The notes under the pieces: model-generated
What the model was told of the DNA's origin: nothing
The model's database searches: none
The model's input: the letters and a program-made list of their open reading frames with translations, nothing else
Assembly (NCBI RefSeq): GCF_018866245.1
Contig: NZ_CP076458.1
Span: forward strand, 682,001 to 746,000
DNA from: Novisyntrophococcus fermenticellae
GTDB lineage: Bacteria > Bacillota > Clostridia > Lachnospirales > Lachnospiraceae
Length of the DNA: 64,000 nt
Direction: 5' to 3'
In this document: piece after piece, positions 1 through 8,802 of the stretch
How the letters are laid out: each line of letters opens with the position of its first letter
Numbering within the stretch: the first letter of the stretch is position 1
Position numbers and translations under genes: made by a program

Positions 1-25
1 AGTCTGATTTCCTGATATTAGAAAT

Positions 26-73
26 AAATCGGAGCTGTAAAGCGGGCTTATGCTTTGGGCTCCGATTTTTATT
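26..73 (+). terminator. Rho-independent terminator of an upstream gene
   Basis: A perfect 10-bp stem (AAATCGGAGC at 26-35 with GCTCCGATTT at 59-68) is followed by a T run. It ends transcription from a gene left of the window. Confidence 0.8.
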
Positions 74-364
74 TGACATTTCCTGGAGAGTTACATATAC
101 TATTTTCATGAAAATACGATATTATCAATCCTATACAGACGATTTTATTGAAAGCCATGTTCTGAAAACATGCCCTGCTATATTTTTAAAAAATAAACAA
201 ACTATAATCATGATTTTAAGCAATTCGCAGAAAATACATAGCATGATAAATAAATCATTTAAATAACTTGCATAAAAAACGGGCATATGTTATAAGAATG
301 ATATAAGTTTATCATACACTCGTGTATAATTCACGTATGTATATGAATGTGAGGATAAAACATT
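74..364 (+). promoter_or_regulatory. AT-rich leader with promoter of the tetR gene
   Basis: No gene is seen here. A good sigma-A promoter is visible: TTGCAT (268-273), a 17-nt spacer and TATAAG (291-296). The translation signal of the regulator gene is a GAGGA at about 351-355, 9 nt before the ATG. Confidence 0.6.
314..327. promoter_or_regulatory. Palindromic putative TetR operator
   Basis: ATACAC-TC-GTGTAT is a perfect 6+6 inverted repeat about 18 nt downstream of the -10 box and 38 nt before the regulator start codon. TetR-family proteins commonly bind such palindromes and repress their own promoter. The assignment to this TetR protein is inferred from position. Confidence 0.5.
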
Positions 365-964
365 ATGAGGACAACTCCGGAAGAGACACGCAGAAACAAA
401 GAATTGATTATAAATACGGGTATTCAGGTATTTTCAAAAAACGGTTACGATGCTGCAAACATGAAGGATATTGCCGAAGCGGCAGGAATTTCCCGTGGTC
501 CCCTTTATTATCATTTTGACAGTAAGTTAACCTTGTACATTGCATGTGTGAAAGCTTATACAGACAGAGAGCTGCAGGAATATCGAAGGATATTCAGTCA
601 GGATAAGTATATTCTGGATTTGATCCGGGAAGATCTTTACTATTGTACCCGAAACATCCATGCGGATTCTGAAAATCCGATTTTGACGATTTCAAAAAAG
701 GATAATTTAGAAGAAGCAAATCAGATCTTTGAGACCTATCGGAAGCATATCTATGATATTAAGGTGGCCAGCGTGACAGAAGCCATTCAAAAAGGAGAGC
801 TGAAGAAGGAGACAGAAGTCTATCATATGGTGAATATGATGTTCATACTTTACGAGGGACTCTATAACATGATTGAAAAGACGGATTTTATCACTTCTGT
901 GGACGAAGTAGATCAGGCAATTGAATCTCTCATTGCGCTTTTCAGACTGCAATACTGCATATAG
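365..964 (+). CDS. TetR/AcrR-family transcriptional regulator
   Basis: This 199-aa protein has the standard TetR size and layout. An N-terminal helix-turn-helix occupies about residues 10-55 and includes the family-typical MKDIAEAAGISRGPLYYHF segment. A divergent helical ligand-binding domain follows. It is expected to bind DNA as a dimer and release it when a small molecule binds the C-terminal domain. The ligand cannot be predicted. It precedes an oxidoreductase, GTPase and Fe-S protein gene set on the same strand with a 62-nt gap, so it probably controls these and itself. A palindrome in its leader is the likely operator. Confidence 0.9.
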   Translation: MRTTPEETRRNKELIINTGIQVFSKNGYDAANMKDIAEAAGISRGPLYYHFDSKLTLYIACVKAYTDRELQEYRRIFSQDKYILDLIREDLYYCTRNIHADSENPILTISKKDNLEEANQIFETYRKHIYDIKVASVTEAIQKGELKKETEVYHMVNMMFILYEGLYNMIEKTDFITSVDEVDQAIESLIALFRLQYCI

Positions 965-1026
965 GCATAAAAACATGTAAGAGTTTTGTGCTGTATGATA
1001 AATTATGTATTAGAAAGGGGTAAGAA

Positions 1027-2934
1027 ATGTATAAGATTTTAGAACCAATTAAAGTGGGACCCATGCAGCTGCGTAACCGGGTGATGTACCTGGCCATGGC
1101 GAAATATCTGTCTACGCCTGATAATTTTATTACGGACAGGCAGATTGCGTACTATGCGAATTATGCAAAAAATCATGTTGGCCTGATTGTTACCGGTGCC
1201 TGTATCACTTGTCCGGAATGTCCGTCCAAGCTGCCTATGCAGCCCGGAATTTATGACGACAAGTTCCTCCCCGGGATGAAAAAACTGGTGGATGCGGTAC
1301 ACAGCCACGGATCAAAATTCCTGTTTCAGCCCTGGCATCCGGGAGCTACACCATATGGCTGTGATGTCTCCGAACTGAAAACAGTAGCTGATTACAGTCT
1401 GGAAGAAATCAAGGAGCTTCAGAATGCATTTTTGCAGGCGGCGATCCGTGCACAGAAAGCCGGAGCCGATGGTGTGGAAGTTCATATTGCCCATAATTAC
1501 CTGCTGGAACAATTCCTTACCCCTCTGTTCAATAAGCGGACAGATGCGTATGGAGCACAGAATATGGAGAATGGGCTGCGTTTTACAACGGAATTAATTG
1601 GTATGATTAAAAATGCCTGCGGAGCGGAATTCGCCGTGACTACGAAAATCAATGGAAATGATTTTAATCCCGAAGGAATGACGCCGGAAAGAGTAGCTGA
1701 GGCCGGTCCGATTTTGGAAGCAGCCGGAGCGGATATGATCTCTGTCAGTGCGGGGGGCAGCCTTACGAATATCCTGGGCATGTCTGCCGATGGCCGCCGT
1801 GCGGAAGGATGGAAGGTTCCGCTTGCAGAGGCTGTTAAGAAGTCTGGTGTAAAGATTCCGGTAATGGCTACCGGCAGTCTGAGACATCCGGAGTATGTGG
1901 AGCAGGTGCTTGCCGAAGGAAGATGTGACATGATCGGAATGGGCCGGGGGCTTCTGGCTGAACCTGAGTGGGTAATCAAACTGGAGCAGGGCAGAGAACG
2001 CGAGATGCATCACTGTATCTCCTGCATGCACTGTATGAACTTTACATCGCCCGGAGTCTCCGGATGTACCGTAAACCCATTGGCTTTGCGGGAGTCAGAG
2101 GGTATTATTTTGAAGGAAGATGGAAAAGGACGTAAAGTTGCCATAGCCGGAGGTGGACCGGCAGGGCTTGAGGCTGCGGTTACCCTTGCAAAACGAGGAT
2201 TTGTTCCTGTGATATTCGAAAAGAAACCGGAGGTGGGCGGCGTGGAACTGATTGGATCTGTTCCGGATGGTAAGTCGAAGCTTAGGTGGCATATCGAATA
2301 TTTCCGTAACGAAGTGGAGCGGCTGGGAATTCAGGTGCATGCAGGAAAAGAAGCTGACTGTGAGGAGCTTTCCGCATTGAATCCATATGCTGTGTTCGTG
2401 TGCACGGGATCTAATCCGGTCATTCCGGGCTCCATCCCGGGAATCAGACTGTCCAATGTGAAGGAAGTCCGGGATATTCTTGCCGATTTCCCGGATGACA
2501 AGGGAAAGCAGATTGTGATTGTGGGAGCCGGGCTTGTAGGCCTGGAATGCGGGGTTACTTATGCAAGCCGTGGAAATAAGGTGACCATCATCGATATGCT
2601 TCCGCCATCGGATCCGAATACTACCTCTACGGAGCAAATGCTGGCAGTGGGTCATGCGATGGAGGCAGGAATAGATATACGGATGAAGCATAAGCTTCTG
2701 GAAATCACGCAGGATGCGGTGAAGGCAGAGAATCTTGAAAATGGTGCGTGTGTTTCGATTCCTGCGGATGAGGTCGTATTGTCCATGGGCGTTTCCTCCA
2801 ACAACTGCCTGTATGAGAGCATAAAGAATCGGTTTGACAGGGTTTATAATATCGGGGATTCCAATAAGACAGGCCTGATTGCAGAGGCGGTTCAGAGCGC
2901 CTTTGATACAGCGGCGGCTTTGGATTGCGTGTAA
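1027..2934 (+). CDS. NADH:flavin oxidoreductase / 2,4-dienoyl-CoA reductase-like enzyme (old yellow enzyme family)
   Basis: The 635-aa protein has the three-part layout of enoate and 2,4-dienoyl-CoA reductases. An FMN-binding TIM barrel (about 1-325) carries the HIAHNYLLEQFL segment typical of the active site. A 4Fe-4S cluster motif follows with Cys330, Cys333, Cys336 and Cys347. The C-terminal FAD/NAD(P)H half has two dinucleotide-binding motifs, GGGPAG near 375 and GAGLVG near 497. Electrons would pass from NAD(P)H through FAD and the Fe-S cluster to FMN, which reduces an activated C=C bond. Bile-acid BaiCD/BaiH enzymes share this layout, but no other bile-acid genes are here. The RBS GAAAGGGG lies just upstream. 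The Cys spacing (x2, x2, x10) is slightly compressed relative to the usual x2, x3, x11. Confidence 0.9.
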   Translation: MYKILEPIKVGPMQLRNRVMYLAMAKYLSTPDNFITDRQIAYYANYAKNHVGLIVTGACITCPECPSKLPMQPGIYDDKFLPGMKKLVDAVHSHGSKFLFQPWHPGATPYGCDVSELKTVADYSLEEIKELQNAFLQAAIRAQKAGADGVEVHIAHNYLLEQFLTPLFNKRTDAYGAQNMENGLRFTTELIGMIKNACGAEFAVTTKINGNDFNPEGMTPERVAEAGPILEAAGADMISVSAGGSLTNILGMSADGRRAEGWKVPLAEAVKKSGVKIPVMATGSLRHPEYVEQVLAEGRCDMIGMGRGLLAEPEWVIKLEQGREREMHHCISCMHCMNFTSPGVSGCTVNPLALRESEGIILKEDGKGRKVAIAGGGPAGLEAAVTLAKRGFVPVIFEKKPEVGGVELIGSVPDGKSKLRWHIEYFRNEVERLGIQVHAGKEADCEELSALNPYAVFVCTGSNPVIPGSIPGIRLSNVKEVRDILADFPDDKGKQIVIVGAGLVGLECGVTYASRGNKVTIIDMLPPSDPNTTSTEQMLAVGHAMEAGIDIRMKHKLLEITQDAVKAENLENGACVSIPADEVVLSMGVSSNNCLYESIKNRFDRVYNIGDSNKTGLIAEAVQSAFDTAAALDCV

Positions 2935-2964
2935 GACTATAGCATAAGATATCCGGGAGGAAGT

Positions 2965-3918
2965 ATGACACATTATCACAGTAAACCTGTCTGCGTCAAT
3001 GTAATCGGGGGATTTTTGGGAGCAGGGAAAACCACATTTCTCAATTACATCTTAGAAGAGCAGAAGAAAGAACGTACAGATGTTATTGTAAGGGAGTATG
3101 GCTCTATATCCATTGATGATCAGCTGCTCAAAAATGTTACCGGTCATGTACATGTATTTCCCGGTGTGACCGTTCATGATGACCCACAGTTGGTACTCTA
3201 TGATTACCTTCATAAATTGTATAACGATGCTGTCCGGCCGGTAGATCACCTGTTGATGGAGTGCAGTGGCCTGGATATGCCGGAAAGTCTGGTGCATCTG
3301 TTTCTGGTGGGACATATGCCTGTTCATTACCGCCTGAACAGCTATATCGCAGTAGTAGATGCCGAATACGGACTGCTGAATCTGGAAGAGTTTGAAGTGG
3401 CGAGGCAGCAGGTGGTTTTTGCTGATGCAATCGTCCTCAACAAGGTAGATCTGGCAGAGGAGGAGCAGCTTTCCAGACTTGAGGAACGCATAAAAGCGCT
3501 TAATGGGATGGCAGATATTTATCGCAGCAGTTATGGGAGAGTTCCGCTTGAGGATGTTCTGAATGTTTCACTGTACGCACAGCTTAAGGAGCTAAAGACC
3601 GGAAAGGAACAAAAATCGATGCGGGAAATACATACAATTGTTCTGAGTGAGAAACGTCCTATGGATAAGGAAAAGATTAACAAGTGGCTCAATCGCCTGT
3701 TTGAAGATGATGGGAATAAGATACTTCGCAGCAAAGGTTTTTTCTGCTTTGCAGGAGATGATTGGCGATATGAGTTCCAGGCTGTCCGTAAGTCCTTTCA
3801 TTCAAAGGCTGACTGCCTCTGGGAAGACGGAGAGGAACGAAAGAGCACGGTGGTGCTTATCGGAAGCAATCTTCCGGATGAAACGTTATTGCGGGAGTCA
3901 TTTTCAGATTGCATATAG
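2965..3918 (+). CDS. CobW/P47K-like GTP-binding protein lacking the CxCC motif
   Basis: The 317-aa protein begins with the G3E-family P-loop GGFLGAGKTT (about residues 13-22), the EYGSISID segment that matches the EFG-x-GID region of CobW/COG0523, and NKVDL for guanine recognition. Members are metallochaperone or cofactor-insertion GTPases. The canonical GCxCC metal motif is missing; the corresponding stretch reads GHVHVFPGVTVHDD, rich in histidine. It follows the oxidoreductase by 30 nt with its own GGGAGGAAG RBS and precedes a DUF362 Fe-S protein, so it may serve maturation or metal supply for one of these. That role is inferred. Confidence 0.85.
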   Translation: MTHYHSKPVCVNVIGGFLGAGKTTFLNYILEEQKKERTDVIVREYGSISIDDQLLKNVTGHVHVFPGVTVHDDPQLVLYDYLHKLYNDAVRPVDHLLMECSGLDMPESLVHLFLVGHMPVHYRLNSYIAVVDAEYGLLNLEEFEVARQQVVFADAIVLNKVDLAEEEQLSRLEERIKALNGMADIYRSSYGRVPLEDVLNVSLYAQLKELKTGKEQKSMREIHTIVLSEKRPMDKEKINKWLNRLFEDDGNKILRSKGFFCFAGDDWRYEFQAVRKSFHSKADCLWEDGEERKSTVVLIGSNLPDETLLRESFSDCI

Positions 3919-3944
3919 AATATGCAGAAAGAGAGGTCAATTTC

Positions 3945-5327
3945 ATGTCTTCAAAAGTGTATTATCTCAATGATCGTGCAGGCTCTATGATGGACAGTAT
4001 TCCTTTTAAAGGAGTTAAGGTGCTGCAGGATGCGGGACTTGCCGGAATGATCAAGCCGGGTGACCGGGTTGCCATCAAGACACATATGGGGGAATGGGGC
4101 AATGCCCTGAATCTGCGCCCCCATTGGGTAAGTGCGGTAGCGGATGAAGTGAAACGTCTGGGAGGAATGCCTGCCATAGTAGAAACCTGTGTTGCCGCAT
4201 ATGGAGAGAATGTTTCACGCATTTCCAGAGAAGATCATCTTCGGGTGGCGGCCGCCCATGGCTTTACAGAAGAAACTATGGGATGTCCGATTATTATCTG
4301 TGATGGGGAATATGGCACGGAAGATGTCAAAGTAGAGGTTCCCAATGGTGTTTACTTAAAATATGCATATCTGGCTAAAAAGCTTCTGGATTTTGACGTA
4401 GTCATCGTGGTCAGTCATTTTAAAGGTCACGTAATGGGGGTCTTTGGCGGCGCTATGAAAAATGTGGGAATCGGTATGGCATCTGCCAGAGGGAAATATG
4501 CCATACACAATATCACACATCCCGAAATCGTAATTAAGACGTGGCAGATCAATCAGGATGCTGTGAAACAGCATGCACAGGCACCCAGTCCCAATCTGAT
4601 TGAACGCATGGTGGACAATTGTCCCTGTGAAGCATTTTCCTATGACGGTGAGACATTGACGCGTGACAGTGAAAGATGCCATCAGTGTGGCTTCTGCTTT
4701 GCATATCTTTTCCAGGGCGTGTATAATTTCCCACCTGAACTGATACCGAGCTGGCCTGCCGGAATTACGGATGCTGCCTGTGGATTCGTAAATGCGATTG
4801 GAAAGGAAAAGATGATATTCCTGAATTACGCTATGGATATCACCCCCGGGTGTGACTGTGGATTCTTCCATGACAGAGCACTTACACCCAATCTCGGAGT
4901 ATTTGCATCCCGCGATCCTGTTGCTGTGGATATGGCCTGTATTGAGGCGGCGGAGGCAGTCACTGCCGTTCCGGGCTCTTCTGCTTCGGAGTATGGCTTC
5001 GGAGAAGCAAATACGGAGCGTTTTACAAATTGCTCCAGCATGGCAAAGCTCAGTCAATGGGCTCAGTTGAATGCCGCTGTTTATAATGGAATGGGAGACA
5101 CGGAATATGTGTTGGTAAACTCAGTCACAGAGTTTACAGAAGCCTTTAATTTTCCGCCCTATACCACGGCGGAGCCTTATACCCATGTGCATAAAGAAAT
5201 ATATAAGAAAATCAACATGGATCCCGGAGATTATGCATATGGAAAATTACCGCGGCTTAGCATGGAAGAGCAAAGTAAAAAACCAAAGGGCAAGGTAAAA
5301 GAAATTTCTATTGCAGAAGAGCATTGA
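3945..5327 (+). CDS. DUF362-domain Fe-S protein
   Basis: The ATG at 3945 (MSSKVYY) is chosen because an AGAGAGGT RBS lies 8 nt upstream; an earlier in-frame ATG at 3909 overlaps the previous gene and lacks an RBS. The 460-aa protein matches DUF362 (SHFKGHVMGVFGGAMKNVGIG, THMGEWGN, DPVAVDMA). DUF362 proteins are of unknown catalytic role and often carry ferredoxin motifs. Here a short cysteine group, CHQCGFC, is near residue 245, with CPC about 25 residues before it and CDCGFF near 304; a full ferredoxin motif is not evident. It is the last gene before a strong terminator, in an apparent operon with the flavin oxidoreductase and CobW-like GTPase. Confidence 0.85.
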   Translation: MSSKVYYLNDRAGSMMDSIPFKGVKVLQDAGLAGMIKPGDRVAIKTHMGEWGNALNLRPHWVSAVADEVKRLGGMPAIVETCVAAYGENVSRISREDHLRVAAAHGFTEETMGCPIIICDGEYGTEDVKVEVPNGVYLKYAYLAKKLLDFDVVIVVSHFKGHVMGVFGGAMKNVGIGMASARGKYAIHNITHPEIVIKTWQINQDAVKQHAQAPSPNLIERMVDNCPCEAFSYDGETLTRDSERCHQCGFCFAYLFQGVYNFPPELIPSWPAGITDAACGFVNAIGKEKMIFLNYAMDITPGCDCGFFHDRALTPNLGVFASRDPVAVDMACIEAAEAVTAVPGSSASEYGFGEANTERFTNCSSMAKLSQWAQLNAAVYNGMGDTEYVLVNSVTEFTEAFNFPPYTTAEPYTHVHKEIYKKINMDPGDYAYGKLPRLSMEEQSKKPKGKVKEISIAEEH

Positions 5328-5370
5328 TGCTGCCTGAGTTATGGCTGTGGAGCTTTAATTAAATAACAAA

Positions 5371-5416
5371 AGAAGGTATAGATGATAGGCATAGACTATT
5401 CTATACCTTCTTTTTT
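5371..5416 (+). terminator. Rho-independent terminator of the redox operon
   Basis: An 11-bp perfect stem, AGAAGGTATAG (5371-5381) with CTATACCTTCT (5401-5411), runs into a T6 tract. It separates the DUF362 gene from the two-component genes. Confidence 0.9.
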
Positions 5417-5476
5417 ATGTATGATTCCGCTGCCGCCATTTTCATAAAAAATCCCACCAAATCATAAATTAATCAA

Positions 5477-5505
5477 TTGTTCTATTCCGCTCAAAGATGT
5501 AAACT
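5477..5505 (+). promoter_or_regulatory. Possible promoter of the two-component genes
   Basis: TTGTTC (5477-5482) and TAAACT (5500-5505) are spaced by 17 nt, 38 nt before the response regulator start. The -10 box is a weak match. The rest of 5417-5543 shows no gene. Confidence 0.35.
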
Positions 5506-5543
5506 GTATTTTATCGGAAAGAATTCAAAGGTGGGAGGTTTTC

Positions 5544-7163
5544 ATGATTAAAGTTTTTCTGGTAGAAGATGAAATTATGATTCGCAGAGGAATCAAAAGT
5601 AGTATTGACTGGGGAAAAGAGGGGTATGAGTTTGTTGGGGAAGCAAGTGACGGAGAAATCGCTTACCCCATAATTATAAAAGAAAAGCCGGATATCCTGA
5701 TTACGGATATCAAGATGCCTTTTATGGATGGCCTGGAGCTGAGCAGACTGGTAAAGAAAGAACTTCCAGATTTGAAAATCCTGATTTTGAGCGGCTATGA
5801 TGAATTCGAATATGCAAAGGAAGCAATCAGCGTGGGTGTGACAGACTACCTGCTGAAACCAATTCCTTCCGTCAAGCTGTTGGAATCACTCTCTAAGGTT
5901 GCTAAGAAGATTGAATCGGAGCGCGAGGAAAAAAAACTGCGGACGCATTATATCCAGGAGATGCAGGAGAACGTGGAACGGGAAAAATTTGTATTTTTTA
6001 ACAGCTTGATTTCAGGCAACCTGAGCATGGTTCAGGCACTGGAAGAAGGAAGAAGGCTGGGCATGGATCTGAGCGGGCAGGCATATAATATTCTCCTGTT
6101 CAAGGCGGCACTGAATGTGGACTGTTACGCTTCCAAGGAGGAGGCAGCAGAAGCATTCCAGAGCCTGGAGCATGCGGGGGAAGGAATCCCGGATGTCCAC
6201 AGCTTCTGGCGTGGAGTAGAAGGCTGGGGATTTTTGCTGATTGGAAAGAATGATGAGGATGTGAAAGAGAAACAAAAGCATCTGAAGAACAGGCTGACTG
6301 TGACGATGAGGCGATATCCGTACGTGGCGTACTTTGGGGGGATTGGAGCAGTTGTGTCACGCATTCGGGAAATGCCACAATCCTATCAGGAGGCAGCGCT
6401 TATATTTGCCAATCGCTTTACCTGTGAGGAGCAGTCAATCCTGTCCATGGAAGAACTAAGAACCATACAAGAAAGCGCGAAACTGGATGCACAGAGCCTG
6501 GACATTATGAAAAGGAACCGGACGCTGATTGAAAAATTCCTGATCAGCGGCATGCAGGAGGAGGCAGGAAGTTTTGTCGAAGCTTACTTCGGAGAAATTC
6601 CGAAGGAAAACCTCCGTTCGCTCCTGATGCGCCAGTACATAACAATTGATATATATATTGTGATCAGTTCCTTTTGTGAACGGCTGGGGGTAGATGCGGG
6701 AGAAAATGAAGCAGAGGAGCTGGAGCGGACATTGCAGAGCGTAACGTCTGCAGAGGGACTGAAGAAATACGTGGAGCAGCTGCTGGTCAGGGCACTGGAG
6801 CGTCGTGATATCAGCAAAGGAAGGCGCTATTCAGATATTATTGAAGCGGCAAAGCAGTATATTGAGGAAAATTATATGGCAGAAGATATTTCGCTGAATT
6901 CTGTCTCTGCAAGCGTGAATATGAGTCCAAGCTATTTCAGCGCGGTGTTCAGCCGGGAGGTTGAGAAGACATTCGTGGAATACCTGACCGAGACACGTAT
7001 GGAAAGGGCAAAGGCATTGTTGATGTGTTCTTCGAAAAAGGCATCGGAGATAGGATTTGAGGTGGGATACAAGGATCCTCATTATTTCAGCTATATCTTT
7101 AAAAAGACAGAGGGATGTTCGCCTACCGACTACCGGCAGCGCGCTGAGAGGTGTCAGGTATGA
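5544..7163 (+). CDS. YesN-type response regulator with AraC DNA-binding domain
   Basis: The 539-aa protein has an N-terminal receiver domain (1-120) with the acidic pocket VEDE, phospho-acceptor Asp55 in TDIKMPFMDG and Lys in LLKPI. A long linker follows, then a C-terminal AraC/XylS double helix-turn-helix (about 430-535; SPSYFSAVFSREV, EIGFEVGYKDPHYFSYIFKK). This is the usual build of YesN regulators that, with a YesM kinase, switch on sugar importers and extracellular glycosidases in Firmicutes. The kinase gene overlaps its 3' end. The likely targets are the promoters at 8709-8752 and 13867-13910, which share a motif. GTGGGAGG is a strong RBS. Confidence 0.93.
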   Translation: MIKVFLVEDEIMIRRGIKSSIDWGKEGYEFVGEASDGEIAYPIIIKEKPDILITDIKMPFMDGLELSRLVKKELPDLKILILSGYDEFEYAKEAISVGVTDYLLKPIPSVKLLESLSKVAKKIESEREEKKLRTHYIQEMQENVEREKFVFFNSLISGNLSMVQALEEGRRLGMDLSGQAYNILLFKAALNVDCYASKEEAAEAFQSLEHAGEGIPDVHSFWRGVEGWGFLLIGKNDEDVKEKQKHLKNRLTVTMRRYPYVAYFGGIGAVVSRIREMPQSYQEAALIFANRFTCEEQSILSMEELRTIQESAKLDAQSLDIMKRNRTLIEKFLISGMQEEAGSFVEAYFGEIPKENLRSLLMRQYITIDIYIVISSFCERLGVDAGENEAEELERTLQSVTSAEGLKKYVEQLLVRALERRDISKGRRYSDIIEAAKQYIEENYMAEDISLNSVSASVNMSPSYFSAVFSREVEKTFVEYLTETRMERAKALLMCSSKKASEIGFEVGYKDPHYFSYIFKKTEGCSPTDYRQRAERCQV

Positions 7164-8653
7164 AAAAGCACAAGAGAATATCACTGAATAAAAAGATTGT
7201 ACTGATCCCTTTATCGGTCTTTGTTCCGATGCTTTGTGTTGTTGTGTATCTGTTCGTCACACTGATGCAGTCGGTAAATGAATATAACCGAATCACGGAG
7301 AGTGTTACCTATGCCAATCATTATTCAAAGGAGTTTAAGGAGAGGATGGATTACACGATGTATCTGGCTGTGATCGGAAATAAGACCGTGGATGAGCTGG
7401 GGAATGGGGAAACAACCATTAACGGTATTGTTACCGTGAACCCTTATACGTATATGGATGAACTCTCTGTGATATGTAAAGAACTTTCGAACATGGCGAC
7501 CGCATCCATCAACAAAACACAGATCCGCTTTGTGGAGAACAGTCTGAAATCGCTGCGTAAATGTGTAGCAGTTCTTGAAACAATGATTGCCGATGGAAGT
7601 TCTTATGAAGATAAGATTATATATCTTGATGAGAACATTCGCGGACAGAGCGGCCTGACAGCGGTAATTCAAGGAGCAATTGAAAATTACATCTATGAAG
7701 AAACAAGAAATTTTGCAAATATGAAAGAGGAACTGGAAAGGAATGTAGCGACAGCACTGCGTATCAGTATTTTCTTGATTGCTGCAGCCATACTGGTCTC
7801 TCTGGTATTGTCAAGCATGGCGGTTCAAAGCATCGCGCGCCCCATACGCAAGCTGTGTAAACAGACAAAGAAAGTAGCGAGGGGGGATTTTACAGCAAAT
7901 ACAAAGATTGATACGGTGGATGAGATTGCCGTATTGACCGACAGCTTTAACGTCATGACGGCAGAAATCGGTTCACTGGTGGAGGATATCAAAAAACAGG
8001 AAGAGAACTTAAGGCTTACCGAGTCCAAACTTCTGCAGGCACAGATTAATCCTCATTTTCTCTACAATACATTGGATACCATCGTATGGCTGGCGGAGGC
8101 AAAGGAAACGAAAGAGGTAGTTTCCATGGTGACAACCTTGTCCGAATTTTTCCGGACTACTTTAAGTAAGGGAAAGGACTATATCACAATCAAAGAGGAG
8201 GAGGAGCATATCCGAAGCTATCTGCGGATTCAGCAATTCCGATATCAGGATATTATGGAATATGAGATAAATTTTGCACCTGAGCTGCATCAGTACAAAA
8301 TCCCCAAGCTGACCCTGCAGCCTCTGGTAGAGAATGCACTGTATCATGGAATCAAGAAAAAGCGAGGTAAGGGGCTGATACGAATCACCGGTTGGAAAGA
8401 AGGAAAGCATATTTTCTTTGAGGTGGAAGATGATGGAATCGGGATGAATATATATGCCCTGGAGAGGCTCCGGCGCAGCATCGCGGGAGTGGGTGAGGAG
8501 ATGGGCGGCAGCGGGTTTGGACTGGCCAATGTGAATCAACGCCTGCAGTATTATTATGGAGCGGAATACGGGGTATTCTTTGAAAGTGAAGAAAACAAAG
8601 GGACAAAGGCTACGGTGATTATAGAAGCAAAAGATATTCAACCGTTTTCATAA
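7160..8653 (+). CDS. YesM-type sensor histidine kinase
   Basis: The ATG at 7160 overlaps the TGA of the response regulator gene (ATGA); a GTG at 7151 is an alternative. The 497-aa product has two membrane segments (about 14-35 and 195-218) that bracket an extracellular sensor domain, a HAMP linker, a His_kinase domain with Gln-Ile-Asn-Pro-His299-Phe-Leu-Tyr-Asn, and an HATPase_c domain (LQPLVENALYHGI, EDDGIGM, GFGLANVN). It is expected to sense an extracellular glycan or sugar, possibly with the neighbouring lipoprotein, and phosphorylate Asp55 of its partner. Confidence 0.93.
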   Translation: MKKHKRISLNKKIVLIPLSVFVPMLCVVVYLFVTLMQSVNEYNRITESVTYANHYSKEFKERMDYTMYLAVIGNKTVDELGNGETTINGIVTVNPYTYMDELSVICKELSNMATASINKTQIRFVENSLKSLRKCVAVLETMIADGSSYEDKIIYLDENIRGQSGLTAVIQGAIENYIYEETRNFANMKEELERNVATALRISIFLIAAAILVSLVLSSMAVQSIARPIRKLCKQTKKVARGDFTANTKIDTVDEIAVLTDSFNVMTAEIGSLVEDIKKQEENLRLTESKLLQAQINPHFLYNTLDTIVWLAEAKETKEVVSMVTTLSEFFRTTLSKGKDYITIKEEEEHIRSYLRIQQFRYQDIMEYEINFAPELHQYKIPKLTLQPLVENALYHGIKKKRGKGLIRITGWKEGKHIFFEVEDDGIGMNIYALERLRRSIAGVGEEMGGSGFGLANVNQRLQYYYGAEYGVFFESEENKGTKATVIIEAKDIQPFS

Positions 8654-8659
8654 GAAAAC

Positions 8660-8672
8660 GTACACGGTGTAC
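8660..8672. promoter_or_regulatory. 13-nt palindrome after the kinase gene
   Basis: GTACAC-G-GTGTAC is a perfect inverted repeat 7 nt after the kinase stop codon, followed by CTGCTTTT. It could be a weak terminator or an operator for the importer promoter about 80 nt downstream. Its role is not determinable here. Confidence 0.3.
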
Positions 8673-8708
8673 CTGCTTTTAAAATAATCAAAAAAAAACG
8701 TAAAAAAC

Positions 8709-8752
8709 AAATATGTTTGCCTGTTTCCGAAACAGAAGAAATAGAATATGAT
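8709..8752 (+). promoter_or_regulatory. Importer promoter with putative YesN-type activator site
   Basis: AAATATGTTTGCCTGTTTC (8709-8727) lies 38 nt (start to start) before a -10 box TATGAT (8747-8752). No good -35 box is present, which suits an activator-dependent promoter. The same motif at the same distance occurs at 13867. An AAATAAT sequence about 27 nt further upstream is also shared. The binding protein is inferred to be the adjacent AraC-type regulator. Confidence 0.6.
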
Positions 8753-8802
8753 ACAGATATGCAATCACAACTAAGTAAAATTAAATCGGGAGGAATGAAA
8801 GA

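Noticed and set aside
1027..2934. Bile-acid BaiCD/BaiH assignment for the flavin oxidoreductase
   Set aside because: The domain layout fits, but no other bai gene is near and the family includes many other enoate reductases.
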